A stretch of DNA of 64,000 bases from Nostoc sp. MS1 (GCF_019976755.1 NZ_AP023441.1:6011501-6075500); one strand, 5' to 3'. Counted from the stretch's first letter, positions 27,485 to 36,722 are shown. Program-made: numbers and translations. Notes: generated by a model not told the origin, from the letters alone.

Positions 27485-29497
27485 TTAACCCAACAATTTT
27501 TTAGCTGTAGCTAACACGTTATCAACACTAAAGCCGAATTTCTCTAAACAAACGCCACCAGGAGCAGAAGCACCAAAGCGATCAATTGTTACTGCATCGC
27601 CTTCAGTACCGATATACTTATGCCAACCGAAACTGCTAGCAGCTTCTACAGCCAAGCGCTTGGTAACAGCTTTAGGTAGAACAGACTCTCTATAAGCTGC
27701 ATCTTGTGCGTCAAACAAATCCCAAGCAGGTAAGGAAACAACACGTACCTTCTTGCCTTCGGCTGTAAGTTTCTCAGCTGCGGTGACAGCGAGGCTTACC
27801 TCTGAACCAGTAGCAATGATGATTAATTCTGGTGTAGAGTCATCACCGAACACGATGTAACCACCCTTAGCTACGCCTTCAATGCTGCTATTCGCCAAGT
27901 TGGGAACGTTTTGACGAGTGAACGCCAACAAAGTAGGAGCGTTGTTTTTAGCTCTTTCAATGGCCACTTTGTAAGCGCCAGATGTTTCATTCCCATCGGC
28001 GGGACGAATCACTGTCAGGTTAGGAATGGCGCGTAGAGAAGCTATTGTTTCGATTGGTTGGTGAGTGGGGCCGTCTTCACCTTGACCGATGGAGTCGTGA
28101 GTCATTACCCAAATCACGCCAGCTTGAGACAGGGCGGATAAGCGGATGGGCGCACGCATATAATCGGTAAAGATTAAAAAGGTAGCGCCGTAAGGAATTA
28201 AGCCAGAACCATGTAAGGCAATACCATTACAAATTGCGCCCATTGCGTGTTCCCGCACCCCAAAGTGGATGTTGGGGTTTTGGTATTCTCCTTTTTGGAA
28301 GTCGCCCTTACCTTTGATTTCGGTGAGGTTGGAGTGAGTTAAGTCAGCCGAACCGCCGATGAGTTCAGGAACTAAGGTAAATAATTTATTGAGGCAGGTT
28401 TCTGAGTGTTTACGGGTGGCGACACCTTTGTCTTCTGGGGTGTAGGTGGGGAGAACTTTATCCCAACCGTCAGCTAGTTTGCCGCTCAGATAACGCTCAA
28501 ATTCAGCAGCTTCTTGAGGATACTTGGCTTTGTAGTCGCTGAAGGTCTTATTCCAATCAGATTCATAACCTGCACCGCGCTCTACAGCTTTACGGGTATA
28601 GTTAAGAACATCTTCGGGAACTACAAATGGCTCGTAAGACCAACCAAGGTTTTGACGGGTTAATCCTACTTCGTCACCACCCAAAGCCGCACCGTGAACA
28701 CCAGCCGTGTTGGCTTTGTTGGGGGAACCGTAACCGATAGTAGTTGTCACCTTAATCATGGTGGGCTTATCGGTGACAGCTTTTGCTTCTTCAATAGCTT
28801 TGGCAATACCTTCTAAATCGGTGTTACCGTCCTTAACGTGCAGTACGTGCCAACCGTAGGCTTCAAAGCGCTTGGAAACATCTTCGGTAAATGCTACGTC
28901 GGTAGAACCATCGATAGAGATGTGGTTATCATCGTACAGAGCGATGAGTTTACCTAATCCCAAGTGTCCAGCCAAGGAAGCTGCTTCACCGGAAACGCCT
29001 TCCATGTTGCAACCATCACCAAGGATTACATAGGTATAATGGTCAACAATCTTGGCATCGGGTTTGTTGAACTTAGCCGCGAGGTGAGCTTCCGCGATCG
29101 CTAAACCAACACCATTGGCAATACCTTGACCTAGTGGGCCTGTGGTAACTTCTACACCTGCGGTCATGAAGTTTTCTGGGTGTCCTGGGGTTTTGGACTC
29201 CCACTGACGGAATTGCTTGATGTCATCAAGGGTTACACTGTCGTAGCCTGTCAAATAAAGCAGTGCGTACTGCAACATTGAGCCATGACCGGCGGACAAA
29301 ACAAAGCGATCGCGGTTGAACCACTTGGGATTTTTCGGATTGTACCGCATGTAGCGATTCCATAGCACAAAAGCCATTGGAGCCGCGCCCATCGGCAATC
29401 CTGGGTGTCCCGATTTTGCCTTTTCTATAGCATCAACAGCCAAGAAACGGATCGCATTAATAGAGAGTTCTTCGAGGGATTGGGTTGCAACAGCCAT
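27485..29497 (-). CDS. tkt: Transketolase
   Basis: This 670-residue thiamine-diphosphate enzyme moves two-carbon units between sugar phosphates in the Calvin and pentose-phosphate cycles. The ThDP-binding motif starts at GDGCNMEGVSGEAASLAGHL and ends at DDNHISIDG. The catalytic Glu lies in FGVREHAMGAICNG, and the C-terminal domain carries the sugar-phosphate site region around LLAFTRQNVP. Full length, undamaged. The 305-bp upstream region should hold its promoter. It ends at a strong hairpin. Confidence 0.97.
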   Translation of the reverse strand: MAVATQSLEELSINAIRFLAVDAIEKAKSGHPGLPMGAAPMAFVLWNRYMRYNPKNPKWFNRDRFVLSAGHGSMLQYALLYLTGYDSVTLDDIKQFRQWESKTPGHPENFMTAGVEVTTGPLGQGIANGVGLAIAEAHLAAKFNKPDAKIVDHYTYVILGDGCNMEGVSGEAASLAGHLGLGKLIALYDDNHISIDGSTDVAFTEDVSKRFEAYGWHVLHVKDGNTDLEGIAKAIEEAKAVTDKPTMIKVTTTIGYGSPNKANTAGVHGAALGGDEVGLTRQNLGWSYEPFVVPEDVLNYTRKAVERGAGYESDWNKTFSDYKAKYPQEAAEFERYLSGKLADGWDKVLPTYTPEDKGVATRKHSETCLNKLFTLVPELIGGSADLTHSNLTEIKGKGDFQKGEYQNPNIHFGVREHAMGAICNGIALHGSGLIPYGATFLIFTDYMRAPIRLSALSQAGVIWVMTHDSIGQGEDGPTHQPIETIASLRAIPNLTVIRPADGNETSGAYKVAIERAKNNAPTLLAFTRQNVPNLANSSIEGVAKGGYIVFGDDSTPELIIIATGSEVSLAVTAAEKLTAEGKKVRVVSLPAWDLFDAQDAAYRESVLPKAVTKRLAVEAASSFGWHKYIGTEGDAVTIDRFGASAPGGVCLEKFGFSVDNVLATAKKLLG

Positions 29498-29802
29498 AAA
29501 TAAGATTGTTTTTAACGACGGGTTAGCACTCTTGAGCTACTGTTACCGGGGAGGTTGTTCCCCTACGGTATCCTCATCATCCCATTCCCGATTGCCGTGG
29601 ACAAGCGGGATCTCCTGAGATTGTAGTAATTTATCAAGCCAGGAATTAGGTCAAGCTAAACTCTTAGCTGAGTCGGGATTGATATCTATGATACTTTTAG
29701 ATGGTCTATTTCTGGGGAGTGGGGAGTAGGGAGTAGGGCGTAGGGGGAGATGAGGGAAAAGGGAAAAGTTTCCTGCCTCCTGCCTCCTGCCCCCTGCCTT
29801 CT
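29498..29802. other. tkt upstream region with STRR block
   Basis: The half next to tkt should contain its promoter and leader; I could not pick a reliable -10/-35 pair. The half next to fabF (29715-29805) is an STRR: GGGGAGTAGGGAGTAGG units, then GAGGGAAAAGGGAAAAG, then CCTGCCTCCTGCCCCCTGCC. The purine-rich and pyrimidine-rich halves are partly complementary and may form a hairpin at the 3' end of the fabF mRNA. No gene is seen. Confidence 0.65.
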
Positions 29803-31053
29803 TCACACGTACTTTCTGAAGGCTAAGGTGACATTATGACCACCAAAACCAAAGGAATTTGATAGGGCTACCTGGACTGTTTGAGCGCGACTAGCGTGAG
29901 GAACATAATCTAGGTCACAATCTGGGTCGAGGTTTTCGATATTAATGGTAGGTGGAATTTGGTCATGAGCAGTTGCCAAGACTGTGGCTACAGCTTCAAT
30001 ACCTCCAGAACCGCCCAAAAGATGACCTGTCATTGATTTGGTAGAACTAACGGCTATTTTATAAGCATGATCGCCCAAAGCTCTTTTAATCGCTGCGGTT
30101 TCAGTGGTATCATTAGCGGCAGTGCTAGTACCGTGAGCATTGATATAACTTACTTGTTCTGGGGTGATACCTGCATCCTTGATGGCCAATTGAATGGCTC
30201 TAGAGGCTCCTTCACCGCCCGGAACTGGGGATGTCATATGGTAGGCATCACAGGTCATGCCATAACCAATAATTTCAGCATAAATACGCGCTCCACGACT
30301 TAGAGCGTGTTGCAGTTCTTCTAAAATCAGGACTCCCGCACCTTCACCCATGACAAATCCGTCGCGATCGCGGTCAAAGGGTCGGCAAGCATGAGCTGGG
30401 TCATCATTGCGAGTTGATAAAGCGCGTGCCGCCGCAAATCCTGCTACACCCAAGGGTGTAATTGCTGCCTCAGCCCCACCGCAAATCATTGCTTGGGCAT
30501 AACCGTTCTGTACCAAGCGGAAAGCATCACCAATCGCATTAGAACCTGCGGCGCAAGCAGTGACAGTACAGTTATTAGGGCCTTTGGCTCCAGTGTGAAT
30601 TGCTGTTAGTCCAGCCGCCATATTGGCGATCATCATCGGAATCATGAAGGGACTACAGCGATCTGGGCCACGATTGAGATAGATGGTTTGCTGGTCTTCC
30701 ATGACCTTGAGTCCGCCTACCCCTGAACCGATAATAACTCCCACTTGTTCGGCGTTCAGTTCATTGATGACTAATCGGGAATCTGCTAATGCTTGTTTGG
30801 CTGCTGCTACGGCAAATTGAGAAAACCTGTCCATGCGCTTGGCTTCTTTGCGATCCAAGTACTCATGGGGGTCGAAGTTTTTCACTTCCCCAGCAATGCG
30901 GCAATCATGGCTGGACGCATCAAATGCGGTTATATAATCAATGCCATTGCGTCCGCTTAACAATCCTTCCCAATATTCATCGGCTGTGTTACCAATAGGT
31001 GTAATTGCGCCGACACCCGTGACAACTACCCGTTTACGATTATGATCTGTCAT
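29803..31053 (-). CDS. fabF: 3-oxoacyl-ACP synthase II
   Basis: This 416-residue condensing enzyme elongates acyl-ACP with malonyl-ACP in fatty-acid synthesis. The Cys-His-His triad is intact: C167 in TVTACAAGSNAIG, H307 in NAHGTSTAANDTTE and H344 in STKSMTGHLLGGSG. The C-terminal GFGGHNVTLAF loop is present. Its substrate acpP lies upstream on the same strand, a usual acpP-fabF arrangement, but 392 bp separate them because a mobile repeat and other repeats have expanded the spacer. Confidence 0.96.
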   Translation of the reverse strand: MTDHNRKRVVVTGVGAITPIGNTADEYWEGLLSGRNGIDYITAFDASSHDCRIAGEVKNFDPHEYLDRKEAKRMDRFSQFAVAAAKQALADSRLVINELNAEQVGVIIGSGVGGLKVMEDQQTIYLNRGPDRCSPFMIPMMIANMAAGLTAIHTGAKGPNNCTVTACAAGSNAIGDAFRLVQNGYAQAMICGGAEAAITPLGVAGFAAARALSTRNDDPAHACRPFDRDRDGFVMGEGAGVLILEELQHALSRGARIYAEIIGYGMTCDAYHMTSPVPGGEGASRAIQLAIKDAGITPEQVSYINAHGTSTAANDTTETAAIKRALGDHAYKIAVSSTKSMTGHLLGGSGGIEAVATVLATAHDQIPPTINIENLDPDCDLDYVPHASRAQTVQVALSNSFGFGGHNVTLAFRKYV

Positions 31054-31176
31054 GACTCAGTTAAAGGTGGCGAGAATGCTGCAAATTAAAGTACCGAGTG
31101 CTAAGGAGCCAGCCGTGTGGGCGGCTCTGCCGACTTGAGCGGACTGGCGTTGCTGAGTAGTGAGTTAAGAGAATAG

Positions 31177-31315
31177 ACCTCTTGCACAAATAATTAAATA
31201 CTCAAAATATATAACCTTAAGAGTTATTATTTCGCGTTCTTCTTTGCGTCTTAGCGCCTTTGCGTGAGCCTTAAAATAATCTTGTTAGCAACACCAAAGT
31301 ATTTATGCAAGAGGT
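31177..31315. mobile_element. MITE-like element between acpP and fabF
   Basis: A ~139-bp segment has 16-bp terminal inverted repeats with one mismatch (ACCTCTTGCACAAATA / TATTTATGCAAGAGGT). Inside is the repeat TTTGCGTCTTAGCGCCTTTG followed by CGTGAGCC, which is also found in the cassette at 12 kb. It encodes nothing. The size and ends suggest a miniature element mobilised in trans. A target duplication is not clear. Confidence 0.6.
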
Positions 31316-31404
31316 TTAATGAGAGCAAACCAGGGAGGCACAGAGAAGAACTCTAGACTCTAGACTCTTTTCTTTTAACTCTAGTCTCCTTAGCACTCAT
31401 AACT

Positions 31405-31442
31405 CAGCACGGGCTGAACGCCCCGCTTCCGCGAACAGCACT
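31405..31442. repeat. Dispersed palindromic repeat at acpP 3' end
   Basis: A 38-bp GC-rich repeat including CTGAACGCCCCGCTTCCGCG and ending AACAGCACT lies 3 bp beyond the acpP stop. A similar copy is at 63276-63313, at the 3' end of the GGDEF gene. The rest of the acpP-fabF spacer (31054-31176, 31316-31404) shows only short TCTAGACTC-type repeats and no gene. Confidence 0.6.
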
Positions 31443-31445
31443 TTC

Positions 31446-31697
31446 TTAAGCTGATGCGGCAACTTGGTTATTGATGTAATCCACCGCTTCTTGGACGGTT
31501 GTGATTTTTTCGGCGGCTTCATCGGGAATTTCGATATCAAATTCTTCTTCCAAAGCCATTACTAGTTCTACTGTATCTAGGGAGTCAGCCCCTAAATCAT
31601 TGGCAAAATTGGCTTGTGGTGTAACTTTTTCAGCTTCCACACTGAGTTGTTCAACAACAATGCTCTTGACTTTTTCAAAAGTATCTGATTGGCTCAT
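31446..31697 (-). CDS. acpP: Acyl carrier protein
   Basis: This 83-residue acidic protein carries growing acyl chains in fatty-acid synthesis. The phosphopantetheine attachment Ser is S39 in LGADSLDTVELVMALEEEF. It is upstream of fabF on the same strand and probably in the same transcript. GC content and codon use are ordinary. The divergent gene starts about 400 bp away, leaving ample room for a promoter. Confidence 0.97.
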   Translation of the reverse strand: MSQSDTFEKVKSIVVEQLSVEAEKVTPQANFANDLGADSLDTVELVMALEEEFDIEIPDEAAEKITTVQEAVDYINNQVAASA

Positions 31698-32101
31698 AGA
31701 TAAAGTTCCTTAACCGGTTGCTATTTTCCGCGCTTTATGGGCGACATGGTTTTGAGCATATACATCTTATCGGAAAGCGCGATCGTCCGTATAGCGTCCC
31801 AGTTCCCAATATAGAATAGGTTGGGATCAGTAATGAGTGCTGAGTGAGTATTTTAACTTAGCACAATCTACATTCTAGGAAGAAATTGATTCTTGCGACT
31901 AACTGCGATTGTTGGTGAAAACAACAAAATATGGGCTTTGATAATGGCGATCGCGCCGGTTTTGTAAATGCTGTTGTTTAATAATTCTTACTAAATTTTT
32001 GCCGAATGTCCAAAAAAGTTACAATCCCTTATCAGTATTACCTGTAAGCGGTGATAGAAAAGTTATCATCGGGGCAGTTGCCCGAAAATCAATCTAATTT
32101 T
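31698..32101. other. Divergent promoter region acpP / HdrB-like gene
   Basis: About 400 bp lie between divergent genes. It contains the acpP ribosome-binding region (AAGGAACTT on the minus strand near the start), two HIP1-related sites (GCGATCG) and no coding sequence that I can support. Promoters for both genes should be here, but individual boxes could not be assigned. Confidence 0.5.
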
Positions 32102-33013
32102 ATGCTATCTCAGACATTAAAATATGCTTACTTTCCTGGCTGTGTTGCCCAAGGTGCTTGTCGGGAACTGTATCAGTCTACTCAAGCCTTGACTCAGGCT
32201 TTGGGTATTCAACTGATTGAATTAAAAAAGGCTGCTTGTTGTGGTTCTGGCACTTTTAAAGAAGATTCCCAACTATTAGAAGATACAGTTAATGCTCGCA
32301 ACATTGCTCTAGCAGAAGAATTAAATTTACCTCTACTCACCCATTGCAGCACTTGTCAGGGTGTAATTGGTCACGTTAATGAGCGTTTACAAGAGTCTCA
32401 GACAACTAACCCCGCTTATCTAGAACAGGTGAATGGTCTTTTACATAAAGAAGGTTGTTCACCTTATCGCGGTACTACCGAAGTCAAACACCTGCTTTAT
32501 GCTTTAGTCACAGATTACGGCATAGAGGAAATTAGCAAACGTGTCACTCGTCAGTTATCTGGGTTGAAGTGTGCCGCTTTTTATGGTTGTTATCTACTCC
32601 GCGCCCAAAAGTTGATGCCCTATGACGACCCTTATAATCCCCAAGCGATGGAAAATGTCTTTGAGGCAGTGGGTGCAACACCAATTTATTATCGTGGACG
32701 GACTCAATGTTGCGGCTGGCCGCTTGCGAGTTATGCTACTACCGAATCTTTTAAGATGGCGGGAATGCACATCCAAGATGCTTTAGCCGCAGGTGCAGAT
32801 TGTTTAGTTACGCCTTGTCCTTTATGCCATCTCAACTTAGATTCTCGTCAGCCAGAGGTGGAAAAAGTTATCGGTCGTAAACTAGGTTTACCAGTGCTGC
32901 ACCTACCCCAGTTAATTGCTTTGGCTTTAGGAATTAGTCCTCAAGAATTAGGATTAGACCGCCATATTGTTTCCACAAAACCAGTGTTACAAAAGTTAGG
33001 AATTAGTCATTAG
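32102..33013 (+). CDS. HdrB-like protein with two CCG domains
   Basis: This protein of about 303 residues has two cysteine-rich CCG domains as in heterodisulfide reductase HdrB and related SdhE/GlpC-type proteins. The first begins YFPGCVAQGACREL and carries KKAACCGSG and THCSTC. The second carries FYGCYLLR, RTQCCGWPLA and TPCPLCHLN. Such domains bind non-cubane iron-sulfur clusters and act on disulfides or quinones. Cyanobacterial copies are often labelled heterodisulfide or succinate dehydrogenase subunits without proof. I prefer ATG 32102 over the GTG at 32051, since the conserved part begins right after it. Its stop codon is formed by a TTAGTCA repeat. Confidence 0.8.
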   Translation: MLSQTLKYAYFPGCVAQGACRELYQSTQALTQALGIQLIELKKAACCGSGTFKEDSQLLEDTVNARNIALAEELNLPLLTHCSTCQGVIGHVNERLQESQTTNPAYLEQVNGLLHKEGCSPYRGTTEVKHLLYALVTDYGIEEISKRVTRQLSGLKCAAFYGCYLLRAQKLMPYDDPYNPQAMENVFEAVGATPIYYRGRTQCCGWPLASYATTESFKMAGMHIQDALAAGADCLVTPCPLCHLNLDSRQPEVEKVIGRKLGLPVLHLPQLIALALGISPQELGLDRHIVSTKPVLQKLGISH

Positions 33014-33110
33014 TCATTAGTCCATAGTCAATAGTCCACAGTCTATAGAAAAGGTGAGGAGAAAAAAAGGGCAAGGATTGTTGTTTTTTCCTTTGCCCTT
33101 CCGCCTTCTG
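33005..33110. repeat. STRR and hairpin between convergent genes
   Basis: TTAGTCATTAGTCCATAGTC units begin inside the last codon of the HdrB-like gene. They are followed by an imperfect stem AAGGGCAAGGA / TCCTTTGCCCTT (33067-33100) whose loop is T-rich. It may terminate both convergent transcripts. Confidence 0.6.
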
Positions 33111-33130
33111 CCTCCTGGCTTCTTCAATAA

Positions 33131-34447
33131 TTACACCCAAATTTGTACTACTTGACCTTGCAATTCTTGCCCTAACCAAGAGGTATTTTGCGAAAGTGTA
33201 TATAGATTTTTCTTTTCGACTTTCCAGATTTTTTTAGGGTCAAATAAAGTTAATTCTGCTTTGTGATTAGGTGCAACTGTATTCACTTTTTGCTGTATAC
33301 ATGCAGATGGGCGATTACTCAAAGCCTGCCATAATTCTAAAGCTGTAAATTCTCCAGTTTCAACAAGATACTGCCAAAGTAGAGGTAATGCTAACTCAAA
33401 ACCAATTGCCCCTGGCGGTGCTTCGGCGAAGGCTTGGACTTTTTCTTCGTAGGTATAGGGTGCATGATCTATGGCGATCGCATCTATTATGCCTGTCCGC
33501 ACTGCCTCACGCAATGCCTTGACATCAGTGGCAGTTCCCAAGGGTGGGTCTAAATGCAGGCTAGTGTTGTAGGTTTTAATTGCTTTAGTATCTAACAATA
33601 AGTGTAGCCAAGTAGTGCTGGCGGTAATGGGTAAACCTTTGGCTTTGGCTGCTGCTATTAATTCCACACTACGGGCTGTGGAAACACGCATAATGTGTAC
33701 TTGACTACTACCTGTAGCGGCAACCAACTCTAATAAGGATGCGATCGCTGTTGTTTCCGCACTAGCAGGTATAGGCGGTAAACCAAAGCGGATAGCATCT
33801 GTACATTCTCGCATGACACCATTGGAAGTGAGTGAGCGATCGCACGGCCAAAATGCTACAGGTTTTCCCAACGGCTGGACATACTCCAACAACCGCCGTA
33901 CTAGGCTTAAGTTATCTAAAGGCATTCCATCAGTAAAACCAACCACCCCAGCCGCCGCTAAATCTGCCAATTCCGTCATCTGCTTACCAGCCACATCTAG
34001 GGTAATTGCACCCCAAATGTGGAGATGGGGAAGGGGAAGAGATGGGGGAGTAGGGGAAGAATTAATCTCCCTCATCTCCCTCATCCCCCTCATCTCCCCA
34101 TCCCTCTGCTTCTGCAACTGTGCTACCAGTGCCGGATTATCAATCGCTGGGGATGTATCGGGTAAAATGCTGACTCTGGTAAAGCCACCAGCCGCCGCCG
34201 CCTGCATCAAAGATGTAAGCGTTTCCCGTTCTTCAAACCCTGGTTCGCCTGAGTGGCTATATAAATCCACTAAGCCAGGGCCAAGAACTAATCCCCGACA
34301 ATCTCTAATTTGGGTATCAGGACTGATCTCAGAGAGATTTGTGGAGATGGCTTGAATGACACCATCAGCAATTAACACATCTGTGACTGTATCAATCCCT
34401 GAAACTGGGTCGATTACTCTTACTTGTTGCAGAAGTTCAGTTGTCAT
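33131..34447 (-). CDS. pyrC: Dihydroorotase-like protein (class I), one metal His missing
   Basis: This 438-residue amidohydrolase aligns with class I dihydroorotases of pyrimidine synthesis: GPGLVDLYSHSGEPGFEE, GFTRVSILPDTSPAID, and AIAIDHAPYTYEEK. The metal-binding H-x-H of active enzymes is Y63-S-H65 here, so one zinc ligand is missing. It may be inactive, like the pseudo-dihydroorotases that scaffold aspartate transcarbamoylase, with a second active enzyme elsewhere. Residues about 115-141 (Met/Arg/Glu- then Pro-rich) are encoded by a dispersed GATGAGGGAGAT-type repeat inserted in frame. It follows the double phosphatase gene by 49 bp, probably in one transcript. Confidence 0.8.
   Translation of the reverse strand: MTTELLQQVRVIDPVSGIDTVTDVLIADGVIQAISTNLSEISPDTQIRDCRGLVLGPGLVDLYSHSGEPGFEERETLTSLMQAAAAGGFTRVSILPDTSPAIDNPALVAQLQKQRDGEMRGMREMREINSSPTPPSLPLPHLHIWGAITLDVAGKQMTELADLAAAGVVGFTDGMPLDNLSLVRRLLEYVQPLGKPVAFWPCDRSLTSNGVMRECTDAIRFGLPPIPASAETTAIASLLELVAATGSSQVHIMRVSTARSVELIAAAKAKGLPITASTTWLHLLLDTKAIKTYNTSLHLDPPLGTATDVKALREAVRTGIIDAIAIDHAPYTYEEKVQAFAEAPPGAIGFELALPLLWQYLVETGEFTALELWQALSNRPSACIQQKVNTVAPNHKAELTLFDPKKIWKVEKKNLYTLSQNTSWLGQELQGQVVQIWV
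34021..34110. repeat. Dispersed STRR inserted in frame in the pyrC-like gene
   Basis: This purine/pyrimidine repeat includes GGAAGAATTAATCTCCCTCA followed by TCTCCCTCATC. The same core occurs at 45111-45152, outside any gene. Here it adds about 27 residues without breaking the frame. Confidence 0.8.
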
Positions 34448-34496
34448 GTAAACTATCAGCGCTGGGACTGCTTGTATATTGTGATCTATATTTTGC

Positions 34497-35846
34497 CTAT
34501 AATGCTCCAGCTGCGGTTTTATCTAATACACCACCTAGATGAGTAGTAATATTCATGGCTTGCAGTACTGGTAAACCATTTAGTCCTGATGGGTAATCAA
34601 TTACGCTGACTGCACCATTACCTTGACGGAAATTCCAGAAATTGTCTGTAGGTAAGCCGAGAATATGGCACAGTAAGGTTTTATTTGTGGCATCATGAGC
34701 AACTATTAGCCCTATCTGGCGTTGATTATCTAAAGCAGTTTGGACAATATTTTGCCAAGCTGCAACGCTACGTTCCCACACCTGCTGTAAATTTTCACCT
34801 TCAGGCATTTGTACTTCCCCTGGTGTTGTCCGCCAACGGTGTAACTCACCAGGAAATTCTTGTTCTATTTCTACTTCTAATTTTCCTTCCCAGAGTCCAT
34901 GACTGATTTCTCTTAAGCCGTCTTGTAACTCCAAATTTATATTTGGGTGATGACGCAAGATAAGTTCGGCTGTTTCTTTGGGACGCTGCATGGAACTACT
35001 GACAGCAAAGTCAATTGCTACGTCTTGGAGAAATACCCCAGCTTTTTGCGCCTGTTGTCTACCGTTATCGTTGAGGGGAACGTCAATTTGTCCTTGAAAC
35101 CTAGTTTGACGATTCCATTCGGTTTCGCCATGACGTACCAATAATAATCTCACTCCTTGATGACCAGGGCGTAAGGAAGGCAGAGTTTCGCCTGTGTGTT
35201 GGGTTTGGTTCATTGACTCTAGCTGTACTGGTTCACCCAGTCCGCCAGCAAAATTTAACACACTGATGCCACAGTTAGATTGCTGAATGGAATGATAACG
35301 GCTGGGGTGAATACCCAAAGCTGTACTAATAAGGGCGCGATTAATGCCGTTGTGTCCGACTATGAGAATGGTTTCACCACTGTGGCGGGGTAAAATTTCT
35401 TGCCAGAACTGCCGCGCCTGTTCGTATAAAGAGAGAACTGGGAAATGTTCTTTTGTTACCCCATTGTCATTAACTAGCATTTGAAATTCATGGGGTTTTT
35501 CATGCCAAATGCGGTAATCTTCAGGAAATTTCTCCTTGACTTCCGATGTCAGCATTTTTTCCCACAAAGGCAAGTCTACTTCTAGTAGCAAATCGGAAGT
35601 TTGCACATCAGCAGACTTTCCAACTTGATTTACTAACTCAGTCTGAATGATTTGGGCTGTTTGGTTTGCCCGTTGCAGTGGGCTACTGTAAATTGCATTA
35701 AACGAAATGTTAGTGAGGGCTTTACCTACCTTACTAGCATCACTTAGACCCCGTTCCGTTAATGTTGAGACATCAGCACGTCCTTGGATGCGCCGTTCGA
35801 TATTATAAGTACTTTGGCCGTGACGCACAATAATGACACGAGTCAT
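34497..35846 (-). CDS. Tandem histidine phosphatase (two phosphoglycerate mutase-like domains)
   Basis: The 449-residue protein has two complete histidine-phosphatase domains. Domain 1 (1-220) has IIVRHGQSTYN with the catalytic His, and the second His in ILIVGHNGINRAL. Domain 2 (230-449) has LLLVRHGETEWN and LIVAHDATNKTLL. Both keep the Arg-His-Gly triplet, so both could be active. Members are annotated as phosphoglycerate mutase, but some cyanobacterial ones are phosphoserine phosphatases; substrate specificity cannot be read here. It precedes the pyrC-like gene by 49 bp. The protein is undamaged. Confidence 0.87.
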   Translation of the reverse strand: MTRVIIVRHGQSTYNIERRIQGRADVSTLTERGLSDASKVGKALTNISFNAIYSSPLQRANQTAQIIQTELVNQVGKSADVQTSDLLLEVDLPLWEKMLTSEVKEKFPEDYRIWHEKPHEFQMLVNDNGVTKEHFPVLSLYEQARQFWQEILPRHSGETILIVGHNGINRALISTALGIHPSRYHSIQQSNCGISVLNFAGGLGEPVQLESMNQTQHTGETLPSLRPGHQGVRLLLVRHGETEWNRQTRFQGQIDVPLNDNGRQQAQKAGVFLQDVAIDFAVSSSMQRPKETAELILRHHPNINLELQDGLREISHGLWEGKLEVEIEQEFPGELHRWRTTPGEVQMPEGENLQQVWERSVAAWQNIVQTALDNQRQIGLIVAHDATNKTLLCHILGLPTDNFWNFRQGNGAVSVIDYPSGLNGLPVLQAMNITTHLGGVLDKTAAGAL

Positions 35847-36056
35847 CCGGCTTGCCCTCCTCTCTCTAAAGGACTAATTTTACTGCAAACTGCTTGCAGA
35901 ATTATCCTTTAGATTGGTTATCAGCAACTTAAGAAGTTTCAAAGCACATACAAAAAGACTGTTTTTTGGAGCTGGTTATCTGACAGATGTGGTTTTTTTG
36001 GGGTGTTGGGTTTTGCTTACTAGGTTCCTTCACCCCTTGCTCAAGCTTTGACAATT

Positions 36057-36407
36057 TTATCGTCTGTTATCTAAATCTAGTTGCAACTGTAAGGCATTAT
36101 TATCATTCTCAGACTGTTCTGCTGGTTGCAATATAACGGGCGCATCTGGGCTTGGGATTGATTGATTGAATCGTAATACATTCTGAGTTTGATTAGTCTT
36201 CTTATCATCAGAGACTGTATTGCTGTTGAAAAATTGGAAAAAATCATTCTGTGCTGATCTTTTACCAATCCCTTCTAGAGAATCACCTGTTAACTGATAC
36301 TCTTGTGTATTTGGGTTTGGCTGTGCAGGTGTTTGGGCGCGAACCGAGCTTGTTAAACTGGCAATAGATAGAGTGATTGCCAAAACGGGAATAATTCTAC
36401 TTTTCAT
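36057..36407 (-). CDS. Small secreted protein of unknown function
   Basis: This 116-residue protein has a clear signal peptide (MKSRIIPVLAITLSIASL, cleavage likely after VRA) and a polar, Asn/Gln/Ser-rich remainder ending in QLQLDLDNRR. No domain is recognised. It stands alone, with 210 bp on one side and 315 bp on the other. A standard ribosome-binding site is not evident. It may be a periplasmic or cell-wall protein. Confidence 0.65.
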   Translation of the reverse strand: MKSRIIPVLAITLSIASLTSSVRAQTPAQPNPNTQEYQLTGDSLEGIGKRSAQNDFFQFFNSNTVSDDKKTNQTQNVLRFNQSIPSPDAPVILQPAEQSENDNNALQLQLDLDNRR

Positions 36408-36722
36408 TAGTTTTATCCCTATTATTGTTTGTATTTATTCTCTAGGTAAATTTTAAGATTCTAACTTCTACTATCAGTTAGATGTAATCCAGTTTGTTTG
36501 TTATGGATACTATAGAAATCTGATTACTAGAATCATACAACAATGTTATTGCAACTTTGCTGATAATTTCTTATTCTATAAATGAAATATGCTTAATTGT
36601 ATATTTATTTCAGTTAAATCTGTTTAATTTTAATATTTGCTTAATCTTGTTAATTAAAGAATATTAAGTATAGCGATCGCCAAGTTTATCTATGTCATGG
36701 CGATCGCGCTAATTATCAAACC
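36408..36722. other. AT-rich spacer with HIP1 hairpin
   Basis: This 315-bp spacer is mostly AT-rich without a gene. At its end, two HIP1 octamers form an inverted repeat (GCGATCGCCA at 36673 and TGGCGATCGC at 36698) with a 15-bp loop, just after the stop of the minus-strand reductase gene; it could act as a 3' hairpin. The promoter of the secreted-protein gene should lie in the left part. Confidence 0.6.

Noticed and set aside
33813..34355. 180-codon plus-strand frame opposite the pyrC-like gene
   Set aside because: It is long because the repeat and neighbouring codons lack stops on that strand; composition is not protein-like and the opposite frame has clear amidohydrolase motifs.
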